The translations under genes and the position numbers were made by a program. A DNA stretch of 64,000 nt from RHKX01 sp041393495 (GTDB taxonomy: Bacteria > Actinomycetota > Thermoleophilia > Solirubrobacterales > 70-9), in contig JAWKKA010000005.1 in assembly GCA_041393495.1 (NCBI GenBank), positions 102,717-166,716 of the forward strand, given 5' to 3'. Below are positions 36,126 through 44,074 of this stretch, piece after piece. Under the pieces are notes generated by a model. It searched no databases and had not been told where the DNA came from. It worked only from the letters and a program-made list of their open reading frames with translations. The stretch's first letter is position 1. Every line of letters begins with the position of its first letter.

Positions 36126-37028
36126 CTACGAACGCTCGAACACCAGCCGGTAGTGCTCGAGCAGCTCGCGCTCGAAGCAGACGGTGTTGGCGCTCACCCC
36201 CGAGGTGAAGGCGAGTCGAAACTCGCGACTGGTGAGCCAGCGGGGAACGAGCCGCGCCTTCACGAGCGTCTTGCGCAGCCCCGGCTCGGCGAAGCGGCGG
36301 CGCCAGCGGGCGATCGTCTCGATGTAGTCGAGCCTGCCGCTCGAGCTCTCGACGAGCTGCAGGTGCGGCGCGGCGGTGCGGACGATCTGCTCGCGGCCGG
36401 AGGGCAGGAACGAGCCCGGGAACTGATGCGCCATCAGGCCCAGGTAATGGGCGTCGGAATCGGACGGGGCCTCGACGTCGCCGTGGACGGGGTCGCCCGC
36501 GTTCGGGCCGAACGTCATCGTCTGCAGGTAGAGGCGCCCGCCCGCCGGCAGGATCCCGGCGACGTTGGCGAACAGGCCCGCGTAGATCTCCTCCTGGCGG
36601 CCGGCCGCGTGATCGGCGGGAGAGCAGAAGTGCTCGAAGGCACCCAGGCTCGCCACCGCGTCGAACGGGCCGAACGTGTCGCGATCGACCCGCCGCGCGT
36701 CACGCAGGTGGACGTCATGCCCGTGCCGACGACAGGCTCGCAGCTGCGCCGCCGACAGCGTCACGCCGACTCCGGCGCCACCGCGATCGCGGTTGTAGGC
36801 GAGCAGCGGCCCCCAGCCGCAGCCGAGGTCGAGCAGCCGCCGCTCCGGCCCGATCCCGATCTGCGCGGCGACGTACTCGTGCTTGCGCCGCTGCGCCTGC
36901 TCGAGCGTCAACGAGAAGTCGCCGTCGAACTTGGCGCCGCTGAAGTCAGCCTGCTCGCCGAGGCTGAGCCGAAAGAGCCGATCGATCAGCGAGTAGGTGA
37001 AGTCGAGGTCGCGACGGTCGGCCACCAC
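36126..37028 (-). CDS. Cyclopropane-fatty-acyl-phospholipid synthase-like SAM methyltransferase
   Basis: A 300-residue methyltransferase of the CFA/mycolic-acid-methyltransferase type. The SAM site is LLDLGCGWGP (residues 65-74); the CFA-type surroundings are NRDRGGAGVGVTLSAAQL and SLGAFEHFC, the latter close to the GMFEHVG motif of CFA enzymes. Members add a methylene or methyl group to double bonds of membrane or long-chain fatty acids. It is short compared with E. coli CFA (382), lacking the N-terminal domain, which fits the mycobacterial-type group. The start is GTG at 37028. Placed between the GltD-like flavoprotein and metE. Confidence 0.78.
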   Translation of the reverse strand: MVADRRDLDFTYSLIDRLFRLSLGEQADFSGAKFDGDFSLTLEQAQRRKHEYVAAQIGIGPERRLLDLGCGWGPLLAYNRDRGGAGVGVTLSAAQLRACRRHGHDVHLRDARRVDRDTFGPFDAVASLGAFEHFCSPADHAAGRQEEIYAGLFANVAGILPAGGRLYLQTMTFGPNAGDPVHGDVEAPSDSDAHYLGLMAHQFPGSFLPSGREQIVRTAAPHLQLVESSSGRLDYIETIARWRRRFAEPGLRKTLVKARLVPRWLTSREFRLAFTSGVSANTVCFERELLEHYRLVFERS

Positions 37029-37056
37029 CCGAACCTACCGGCTGGCGACCCGCCCC

Positions 37057-38688
37057 TCAGATCTCCTCGGGGACCATCTGGATCGCCCCGCTCGGGCACT
37101 CGGCGACGCAGATCCCGCAGCCCTTGCAGTAGTCGTAGTCGATCTCGTAGCGCTCGCCGGGGCGGCCGAGCTTGATCACGGCGTTGTCGGGGCAGACGCC
37201 GTAGCAGTTGTCGCAGGAGAAGCAGTTGCCGCACGACAGGCAGCGGCGCGCCTCGAACAGGGCCGTCGAGGCATCGTGGCCCTGCACGACCTCCGCGAAG
37301 TTGCTCTGCCTGCGGACCGCGTCGAGACGGGGCCGGCGCGTGCGCGGCGCGTCGGCGTAGTACCAGGTGTTGAGGGTCTCGAACCCGGCCAGCTCGAGCT
37401 CCGAAGCAGCGGCCGGCTCGGAGTTGCGCAGCCAGGCGTCGACGTTGTCGGCGGCGCGGCGGCCGTGGCCGATCGCGACCGTGACCGAGCGCTCGGCCGG
37501 GACCATGTCGCCGCCGGCGAAGACGCCGGCGCGTCCGGTCATCATGTTCGGCCCCACGCTCACCACCCCGTCCTCCACCTCGATTCCGGGGACCCCCTCG
37601 ACGAGCGAGAGGTCGCACTCCTGACCGAGCGCGAGCACCAGTGAGTCGGCCTCGAGCTCGTCGAGCTCGCCGGTCGGCTGCGGGAAGCCGGTCTCGTCGA
37701 GCTCCATGCGCTCGAGCACGAGCTTGCCCTCGTCGGCCCGCTTGATCGTCGCCAGCCAGCGCATCATCACGCCCTCCTCGGCGGCCTCGGTGAACTCGAC
37801 GTCGTGAGCGGGCATCTGCTCGCGGGTCCGCCGATAGACGACGACCGCGTCGGCGGCGCCGAGCCGCTTCGCCGTCCGGGCCGCGTCCATCGCCGTGTCG
37901 CCGCCGCCGTAGACGGCGACGCGGCGCCCGAGCAGCGGCTTCTCCCCGGCCTCGAGGTCGTGCAGCATCGAGACCGCGTCGATCACGTGGGCGGCGGTGC
38001 CGGCGGGGACGTAGGCGCGCTTGCCGATCTGGGCGCCGACGGCGAGGAAGGCGGCGTCGAAGCCCTCGGCCATCGCCGCCTCGATGTCGCTGACCTTGTG
38101 GTTCAGCTCGAGCTCGACTCCGAGCTCGAGGATCCGCTCGACCTCGGCCTCGAGGACATCGCGCGGCAGCCGGTAGCGGGGGATCCCGAACCGCATCATC
38201 CCGCCGCTCATCGGCCCGGCCTCGCGGATCGTCACGGCATGGCCGTGGCGGCGCAGGAAGTAGGCGGCGGCGAGCCCCGATGGCCCGGCGCCGACGACGA
38301 GCACCCGCTTGCCCGTGTCCGCGGCCGCGGCCGGCAGCTCCCATCCGTGCTCGATCGCGGCGTCGCCGAGAAACCGCTCGACCGAGTTGATCCCGACCGC
38401 CTCGTCGAGCTGACCGCGGTTGCAGGCGGTCTCGCAGGGGTGGTAGCAGACCCTCCCCATCACCGCCGGGAACGGGTTGTCGGCGACGATCCGCCGCCAG
38501 GCGCGCTCGTAGCCGGCGCCACCCTCCTCGGCCTCGTACAGCCACTCCTGGACATCCTCATGGGCGGGACAGGCGTTGTTGCAGGGCGGCAGCCGATCGA
38601 TGTAGACGGCGCGCTCGGTCCGCCAGGTCCCGGTCTTGTTGGCGAGGCTGGAGCCGACATCGAGCGTGATCGCGTACGGCTTGTCCAT
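37057..38688 (-). CDS. GltD/NfnB-like NADPH:ferredoxin flavoprotein with C-terminal 2[4Fe-4S] domain
   Basis: A 543-residue fusion. The N-terminal iron-sulfur helical domain carries CNNACPAHEDVQEW and VCYHPCETACNRGQ. The FAD site VLVVGAGPSGLAAAYFLRRHG and NADPH site VAVYGGGDTAMDAARTAKRLG follow, as in glutamate synthase small subunit and NfnB. The C terminus adds a ferredoxin domain with CLSCGNCFSCDNCYGVCP and CKGCGICVAECPSGAI, like PorD. The start overlaps the porB stop (TGATG). The layout suggests it moves electrons between NADPH and the ferredoxin used by the adjacent PorGAB; no glutamate synthase large subunit is present. Confidence 0.85.
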   Translation of the reverse strand: MDKPYAITLDVGSSLANKTGTWRTERAVYIDRLPPCNNACPAHEDVQEWLYEAEEGGAGYERAWRRIVADNPFPAVMGRVCYHPCETACNRGQLDEAVGINSVERFLGDAAIEHGWELPAAAADTGKRVLVVGAGPSGLAAAYFLRRHGHAVTIREAGPMSGGMMRFGIPRYRLPRDVLEAEVERILELGVELELNHKVSDIEAAMAEGFDAAFLAVGAQIGKRAYVPAGTAAHVIDAVSMLHDLEAGEKPLLGRRVAVYGGGDTAMDAARTAKRLGAADAVVVYRRTREQMPAHDVEFTEAAEEGVMMRWLATIKRADEGKLVLERMELDETGFPQPTGELDELEADSLVLALGQECDLSLVEGVPGIEVEDGVVSVGPNMMTGRAGVFAGGDMVPAERSVTVAIGHGRRAADNVDAWLRNSEPAAASELELAGFETLNTWYYADAPRTRRPRLDAVRRQSNFAEVVQGHDASTALFEARRCLSCGNCFSCDNCYGVCPDNAVIKLGRPGERYEIDYDYCKGCGICVAECPSGAIQMVPEEI

Positions 38689-39692
38689 CAGTCCTTCTCC
38701 TCGCCGTCGATCAACCCGAACCGGGCGATGTTGCGATCGGCCCCGGCCTGGATCCGGTCGAGGACCTCGCGGTTGCGCTCCGGCTTGAACAGGTGGGCGA
38801 AGCGCTTCTGCAGCTTCAGGTACTCGATGACCGGCGTCCGCCGACGGATCTTCGCGACCGACGTGACCTCGCCGCCCTCGGCCTCGAAGACCGGAAACAG
38901 GCCGGTCTCCTTGGCGAGCCGGGCGAGCTTGATCGTGTCCTCCGAAGCCGACCCCCAGCCGAGCGGGCAGGGGACGAACGCGTGGATGTAGCGGGCGCCG
39001 CGCATCTCCATCGCCCGCTCGACCTTCGCTTCGAGGTCGCGGAGCTCGGACACGGTCGCGGTGGCCACATAGGGGATCTCGTGGGCCATCGCGATCAGCG
39101 GCACGCTCTTGCCCTGGCCGAAGACGTTGCCGGGCTCGGCGCCGACCGGCTTCGTGTTCGCGGTCCGGGCCGCCGGCGGGGTGGCGCCGGAGCGCTGCAC
39201 GCCGGTGTTCATGTAGCCCTGGTTGTCGTAGCAGATGAACAGCACGTCATCGTTGCGCTCGAACATCCCCGACAGGCAGCCGAACCCGATATCGACGGTG
39301 CCGCCGTCGCCGGCCTGCCCGACGACGCGGACGTCCTCGCGTCCCTTCGCCTTCATCGCCGCCGCCATCCCGGCCGCGACCGCGGGGGCGTTGCCGAACA
39401 GCGAGTGGATCCAGGGGAGCTGCCAGGACGACTCCGGAAACGGGGTCGAGAAGACCTCGAGGCAGCCGGTCGCGTTCGCGGCGATCATGCTCCCCCCGGA
39501 TGCCCGCATCGCCGCGTCGAGCGCGTAGCGGGCGCCGAGCGCCTCGCCGCAGCCGCGGCAGGCGCGATGGCCCGAGGTCAGCGTGTTCGAGCGCTCCATC
39601 CGTGCCTGCACCGACCGCTGCTCGGGGTCGAGCAGGCGATTTCCGACGACGAAGGTGCCGACCTGGTAGTGCTTGACCTGCTGCTCCGCCAT
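38688..39692 (-). CDS. porB: Pyruvate (2-oxoacid):ferredoxin oxidoreductase, beta subunit
   Basis: A 334-residue TPP-binding subunit. HRACRGCGEALGARYALDAA carries the N-terminal Cys pair of a [4Fe-4S] cluster, and VVGQAGDGGTVDIGFGCLSG with CYDNQGYMNTGVQRSG forms the TPP/Mg motif (GDG to N); ATPPAART is the pyruvate-type loop. The enzyme interconverts pyruvate + CoA with acetyl-CoA + CO2 using ferredoxin. The start is ATG at 39692 after a good ribosome site; GTG at 39695 adds one residue. Part of ppsA-porG-porA-porB. Confidence 0.9.
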   Translation of the reverse strand: MAEQQVKHYQVGTFVVGNRLLDPEQRSVQARMERSNTLTSGHRACRGCGEALGARYALDAAMRASGGSMIAANATGCLEVFSTPFPESSWQLPWIHSLFGNAPAVAAGMAAAMKAKGREDVRVVGQAGDGGTVDIGFGCLSGMFERNDDVLFICYDNQGYMNTGVQRSGATPPAARTANTKPVGAEPGNVFGQGKSVPLIAMAHEIPYVATATVSELRDLEAKVERAMEMRGARYIHAFVPCPLGWGSASEDTIKLARLAKETGLFPVFEAEGGEVTSVAKIRRRTPVIEYLKLQKRFAHLFKPERNREVLDRIQAGADRNIARFGLIDGEEKD

Positions 39693-39702
39693 CACCGCCT
39701 CC

Positions 39703-40962
39703 TCAGTACGGCCTCGCGGCGACGATGCCGAGCTCGCGGACGATGTTCTCGGCGTGCGGGCCGACGCGCCCGCCGCCGCGCGTCCGCTCGAGCTCGCGCT
39801 CGACGACGTCGCTCTTCAGGTCGAGGAAGTGCAGCAGGTGGGGATCGAGCCGATCGGCGAGGACGTCGTCGAACAGGGTCCGCAACGACCGCCTGGTGAT
39901 CGGTCGGCCGCCGAGCCCGGCGATCACGACGTGGATCTTGACGCCGCTGCCGTAGAGGGCGAGCCGGGTGTTCTGGCCGACGATCCCGCCGGCGCCGACC
40001 GCGAACGCCTTCTCGAGCACGATCACCCGCTCGACGTTCGAGAGCGCGGCGCGGATCTCCTGGCTCGGCCAGGGCCGGAAGCACTTGATCGCGAGCGCGC
40101 CGATCTTGACGCCCCGGTCGCGGAGCTCGTCGACGACCTCCTCGATCGTGCCGAGGACCGAGCCGAGCGCGACGACGACCGTCTCCGCGTCGTCGGTCCG
40201 GTAGCCGCGCACGAGCCCGCCGGAGGGACGGCCGAAGCTGGACTCGAACTCGCTCGCGATCGGCGGGATCAGGTCGAGCGCCTCGAGCTGCTTGGCATGC
40301 ATCAGGTAGCGGACCTCGGTGAACGCCTCGGGCCCGACCATCGCCCCGATCGTGACCGGCTCGGCCGGGTCGAGCACCTGACGGGGCTCGAATGGCGGCA
40401 GGAAGGCATCGACCTGCTCCTGGGAGGGCAGGTCGACCTGCTCGTAGGCGTGGGTGAGGATGAAGCCGTCCATGCAGACCATCACCGGCAGCGAGATCTG
40501 CTCGGCGAGGCGGAACGCCTGGACGTGCAGGTCGGCGGCCTCCTGATTGGTCTCGGCGAAGAGCTGGATCCAGCCGGAGTCGCGCTGCGACATCGAGTCC
40601 GAGTGGTCGTTCCAGATGTTGATCGGCGCCCCGATCGCGCGGTTGGCGAGCGTCATCACGATCGGCAGCCCGAGCCCGGAGGCGTTGTAGAGGGCCTCGG
40701 CCATGAACAGCAGGCCCTGGCTCGCGGTCGCCGTGTAGGTCCTCGCGCCCGCGGCGGAGGCGCCGATGCAAGCCGACATCGCACCGAACTCGGACTCCAC
40801 CATCAGGTACTCGCACCGGGCCAGCTCGCCGGTCCGGACGAGGTCGGAGAGCCCCTCGACGATGTGCGTCTGCGGCGAGATCGGGTAGGCGGAGATCACC
40901 TCGGGCCGGCACGCGGCCACGGTCCGGGCGATCGCCTGCGATCCCTCGATCTGCTCAAGCAC
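39703..40962 (-). CDS. porA: Pyruvate (2-oxoacid):ferredoxin oxidoreductase, alpha subunit
   Basis: A 419-residue alpha subunit. The N-terminal GSQAIARTVAACRPEVISAYPISPQTHIVE and the segment VESEFGAMSACIGASAAGARTYTATASQGL are classic PorA motifs for the pyrimidine-binding and domain I region; the C-terminal domain starts near AETVVVALGSVLGTIEEVVDE. Works with PorB and PorG in the cytoplasm. The start is GTG at 40962, overlapping the porG stop by 8 bases. Confidence 0.9.
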   Translation of the reverse strand: MLEQIEGSQAIARTVAACRPEVISAYPISPQTHIVEGLSDLVRTGELARCEYLMVESEFGAMSACIGASAAGARTYTATASQGLLFMAEALYNASGLGLPIVMTLANRAIGAPINIWNDHSDSMSQRDSGWIQLFAETNQEAADLHVQAFRLAEQISLPVMVCMDGFILTHAYEQVDLPSQEQVDAFLPPFEPRQVLDPAEPVTIGAMVGPEAFTEVRYLMHAKQLEALDLIPPIASEFESSFGRPSGGLVRGYRTDDAETVVVALGSVLGTIEEVVDELRDRGVKIGALAIKCFRPWPSQEIRAALSNVERVIVLEKAFAVGAGGIVGQNTRLALYGSGVKIHVVIAGLGGRPITRRSLRTLFDDVLADRLDPHLLHFLDLKSDVVERELERTRGGGRVGPHAENIVRELGIVAARPY

Positions 40963-41536
40963 CGATCAGCCCCCCGATCCGGTCGCTCACGTACCCGGAT
41001 GCCGCCTCGGCGCCGGCGACGTTGGCCTCGCCGACCGGCCCCGGGAAGCGCTCGCGGATCGCCTTCGCCACCGACCCGATCGAGACGATGCCCACGAGCG
41101 CGGCGAAGGCGCCGAGCAGCACCGCGTTCGGCAGCGGCCGCCCGACGTGTTCGCGGGCCAGCGCGGTGGCCGGCACCGCGAGCAGCCGCTCGGGGCGGAA
41201 CCGTCCGCGGAGGTCGCCGAGCCCAAGCTCGCCGATGTCATGGCTGCTGTTGATGAGGACGTACGCGTCGGGCCCGAGCCCGGAGAACAGATCGACCTGA
41301 TGCAGCAGGGTCGGGTCCTGGACGATCAGCGCGTCCGGCTCGGCGATCGGCTCGCGGGCCCGGATCGGCTCGTCGTCGATCCGGCAGAAGGAGACGACCG
41401 GCGCCCCGGTCCGCTCCGAGCCGAACGTCGGGAAGGCCTGGGCGTGGCGGCCCTCGTCGAACGCGGCGACCGAGAGCAACTCGGCGGCGGTGACGACCCC
41501 CTGCCCCCCGCGCCCGTGGATCCGGACGGCGAACAC
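40955..41536 (-). CDS. porG: Pyruvate (2-oxoacid):ferredoxin oxidoreductase, gamma subunit
   Basis: A 193-residue gamma subunit. It begins VRIHGRGGQGVVTAAELLS, the diagnostic opening of the POR gamma family, followed by FPTFGSERTGAPVVSFCRID. It binds CoA and completes the enzyme. The start is GTG at 41536, two bases after the ppsA stop, so it is co-transcribed with PEP synthase. No separate delta ferredoxin subunit is present; its role may be taken by the ferredoxin domain of the GltD-like fusion. Confidence 0.9.
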   Translation of the reverse strand: MFAVRIHGRGGQGVVTAAELLSVAAFDEGRHAQAFPTFGSERTGAPVVSFCRIDDEPIRAREPIAEPDALIVQDPTLLHQVDLFSGLGPDAYVLINSSHDIGELGLGDLRGRFRPERLLAVPATALAREHVGRPLPNAVLLGAFAALVGIVSIGSVAKAIRERFPGPVGEANVAGAEAASGYVSDRIGGLIGA

Positions 41537-41538
41537 GG

Positions 41539-43890
41539 CTAGGAGCCGGCGCGGGCAGCTTCGAGCAGGACCCGCCGTTCAGCGGCGCCGACCAGCCGGC
41601 GGGCGCGGTCGACCGCGTCGATGTTCACGGAGATCGCGTCGATCCCGGCCCGGACCAGCAGCTCCGCGTAGGAGGGATGGACCGACGGGGCCTGGCCGCA
41701 GATCGAGGTCTGCAGGCCGAGCTCGTGCGCACGCGGGATCAGCAGCCGCAGGTACTCGGCGACCGCCTCGTCGCGCTCGTCGAAGACCTCCGCGACGAAC
41801 TCGGAGTCGCGGTCGGCGCCGAGCATGAGCTGGGTCAGGTCGTTGGAGCCGATCGAGATCCCGGCGATGCCGAGCTCCGCGTAGCGGGGCAGGTGGAACA
41901 GCACCGACGGCACCTCGGCCATCACCCAGAGCTCGAAGCCGGGCCGCTCGAGCAGCCCGGCTGCGGCGATCGCTCCGCGGGCGGCGACGAGCTCGCGGGG
42001 CGTCCGCACGAACGGGATCATCACGTGGAAGTTCGTGTGCCCCTCGTCCCAGACCCGCCCGATCGCGTCGAGCTCGAGCCGGAACAGGTCCGGCTCGCGC
42101 ATGTAGCGGAGCGCCCCCCGGTAGCCGATCATCGGGTTCGCCTCCTCGGGCTCGAAGCGGTCGCCACCCTCGAGGCCGCGGAACTCGTTGCTGCGGAAGT
42201 CGATCGTCCGATAGGTGATCGGCCGCGGCGCGAAGGCGGCCGCGAACCGGCTCAGGGCCGCGCCCATCCGCTCGACGAACTCGGCGCCGCCGCCCTCCTC
42301 GAGCAGCGCGTGCGGGTGCTTGCCCGCGAGCGCCTCGATCACCATCAGCTCGGCGCGGAGCAGGCCGACGCCCTCGACCTCGAGCGCCGCCGCGCGATCG
42401 ACCTGCGACGGCTCGGAGAGGTTCACGAGGAGCTTCGTGCCGGTCACCGGCGCCGCGGAGACGGCGACCGGCGCCGCTGCCGCCGCGGCCGGCTGCGGCG
42501 CGGCCGCGCCGGCGCGGACGACGCCCTCCTTCGCATCGACCGTGACCATCTCGCCGTCGCGGAGCTTCTCGGTGGCATCGGCGGTGCCGACGACGCAGGG
42601 GATCCCGAGCTCGCGGGAGACGATCGCTGCGTGACAGGTCATCCCGCCGGAGTCGGTGACGATCGCGGCCGAGCGGCGCATCAGCGGCACCCAGTCGGGC
42701 GCGGTCATGTGGGTGACGAGGACGTCGCCCTCGCCGAGCCCGTCCGCATCGGCGAGGTCGGTGACGACGCGAACCCGTCCGACGCCCGTCCCCGGCGCCG
42801 CCCCGAGCCCGCGCAGCAGCACCTTGCCGTCGCCCGCGCCGCCGGGGCCGAGCTGCTCGCCGCCGGCCGAGGTCACCGGCCGCGACTGCAGCATCCAGGC
42901 CTTGCCGTCGGGGTCGTAGCACCACTCGGTGTCCTGGGGGGCTCCGTAGTGCTCCTCGATGCGGTTGCCGAGCGTCGCGATCTCGCGCACCTCGTCGTCG
43001 GAGAGGACCGGCATCTTGGCCTCGTCCTTCTCCAGCTCGCGGACCTTGGTGCCGCCGTCGGCCTGCGGCTCGATCACGAGCTCCTTGCGCCGCACCTCGC
43101 GCGCGAGGATCGCCAGGTCCTCCTTGCCGACGATGTAGCGGTCGGGCGAGACCGAGCCCGAGACCACCGCCTCGCCGAGCCCGAACGAGCCCTCGATCAC
43201 GAGCCGGTCGGTGGCGCCGGAGGCCGGGTCGATCGTGAACATCACGCCGGCCCGGGTCGAGAGCACCTGGCGCTGGACGACGACGGCGATGTCCATGTCG
43301 GCCTGGCCGAAGCCGCGCTTGGCGCGGTAGAAGACGGTGCGGGCGCCGAACAGCGACGACCAGCAGCGGCGGACCGCCTCGACGGCGGCGTCGGCGCCGC
43401 GGACGTTCAGGAAGGTCTCGTTCATGCCCGCGAACGACGCCGCCTCGGTGTCCTCGGCCGTCGCCGACGAGCGCACCGCGACCGGGGCCCCGGCGTCGCC
43501 GGCTTCGGCCGCGACGGCCTCGTAGCCGGTGCGGATCGCGGCCTCGACCGCCGCGGGGATCGGCTCCGCCTCGATCATCTCGCGGACCTCGGCCGTCGCG
43601 GCGGCGAGCTCCTCGGTGTCGTCGACGTCGACCGTGCCGAGCCGCTCGGCGATCCGCTCGCGAAGCCCGCCGGTGTCGCAGAAGGCCGCGTAGGAGGGCG
43701 CGCCGACGACGAAGCCGCCGGGCACCGGCAGGCCCGCCGCGGTCAGCTCGCCGAGGTTGGCGCCCTTGCCGCCCGCGTAGGGGACGTCGGCGCGGGAGAG
43801 GTCCTCGAACCTCCGGATCGGCTCGAAAGCCGCCCCCCCGTCCCCATCGCCTGCCTTGCTTCCGGCCTGAATCGTCTGCGAGCTCTCCAT
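41539..43890 (-). CDS. ppsA: Phosphoenolpyruvate synthase (pyruvate, water dikinase)
   Basis: A 783-residue PEP-utilising enzyme. The ATP-grasp domain starts at VPYAGGKGANLGELTAAGLPVP and includes APVAVRSSATAEDTEAASFAG. The phosphohistidine is His420 in DSGGMTCHAAIVSRELG. An Ala/Pro-rich linker near residues 465-485 leads to the C-terminal barrel with NPMIGYRGALRYM, SNDLTQLMLGADRDS and the catalytic Cys in SICGQAPS. It converts pyruvate + ATP to PEP + AMP. Placement directly before porGAB suggests pyruvate made reductively from acetyl-CoA is passed to PEP. Confidence 0.9.
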   Translation of the reverse strand: MESSQTIQAGSKAGDGDGGAAFEPIRRFEDLSRADVPYAGGKGANLGELTAAGLPVPGGFVVGAPSYAAFCDTGGLRERIAERLGTVDVDDTEELAAATAEVREMIEAEPIPAAVEAAIRTGYEAVAAEAGDAGAPVAVRSSATAEDTEAASFAGMNETFLNVRGADAAVEAVRRCWSSLFGARTVFYRAKRGFGQADMDIAVVVQRQVLSTRAGVMFTIDPASGATDRLVIEGSFGLGEAVVSGSVSPDRYIVGKEDLAILAREVRRKELVIEPQADGGTKVRELEKDEAKMPVLSDDEVREIATLGNRIEEHYGAPQDTEWCYDPDGKAWMLQSRPVTSAGGEQLGPGGAGDGKVLLRGLGAAPGTGVGRVRVVTDLADADGLGEGDVLVTHMTAPDWVPLMRRSAAIVTDSGGMTCHAAIVSRELGIPCVVGTADATEKLRDGEMVTVDAKEGVVRAGAAAPQPAAAAAAPVAVSAAPVTGTKLLVNLSEPSQVDRAAALEVEGVGLLRAELMVIEALAGKHPHALLEEGGGAEFVERMGAALSRFAAAFAPRPITYRTIDFRSNEFRGLEGGDRFEPEEANPMIGYRGALRYMREPDLFRLELDAIGRVWDEGHTNFHVMIPFVRTPRELVAARGAIAAAGLLERPGFELWVMAEVPSVLFHLPRYAELGIAGISIGSNDLTQLMLGADRDSEFVAEVFDERDEAVAEYLRLLIPRAHELGLQTSICGQAPSVHPSYAELLVRAGIDAISVNIDAVDRARRLVGAAERRVLLEAARAGS

Positions 43891-44074
43891 GACCGGGCAA
43901 GCTAGTCGCCCGGAGCCGGTCCTCCATCCGTAGTCAGCACCCGTCGCCGCCTGCGGTTACTGCCGACGCCGGGGCCGACCTTCATCGACCGGGGATCGTC
44001 AGCCGCTTTTCGATCACCAACCGGTTCCCGGCCGCGTCGCGAAGGCGGAGCCGGGCGACCGCGCGACCGCCCGC

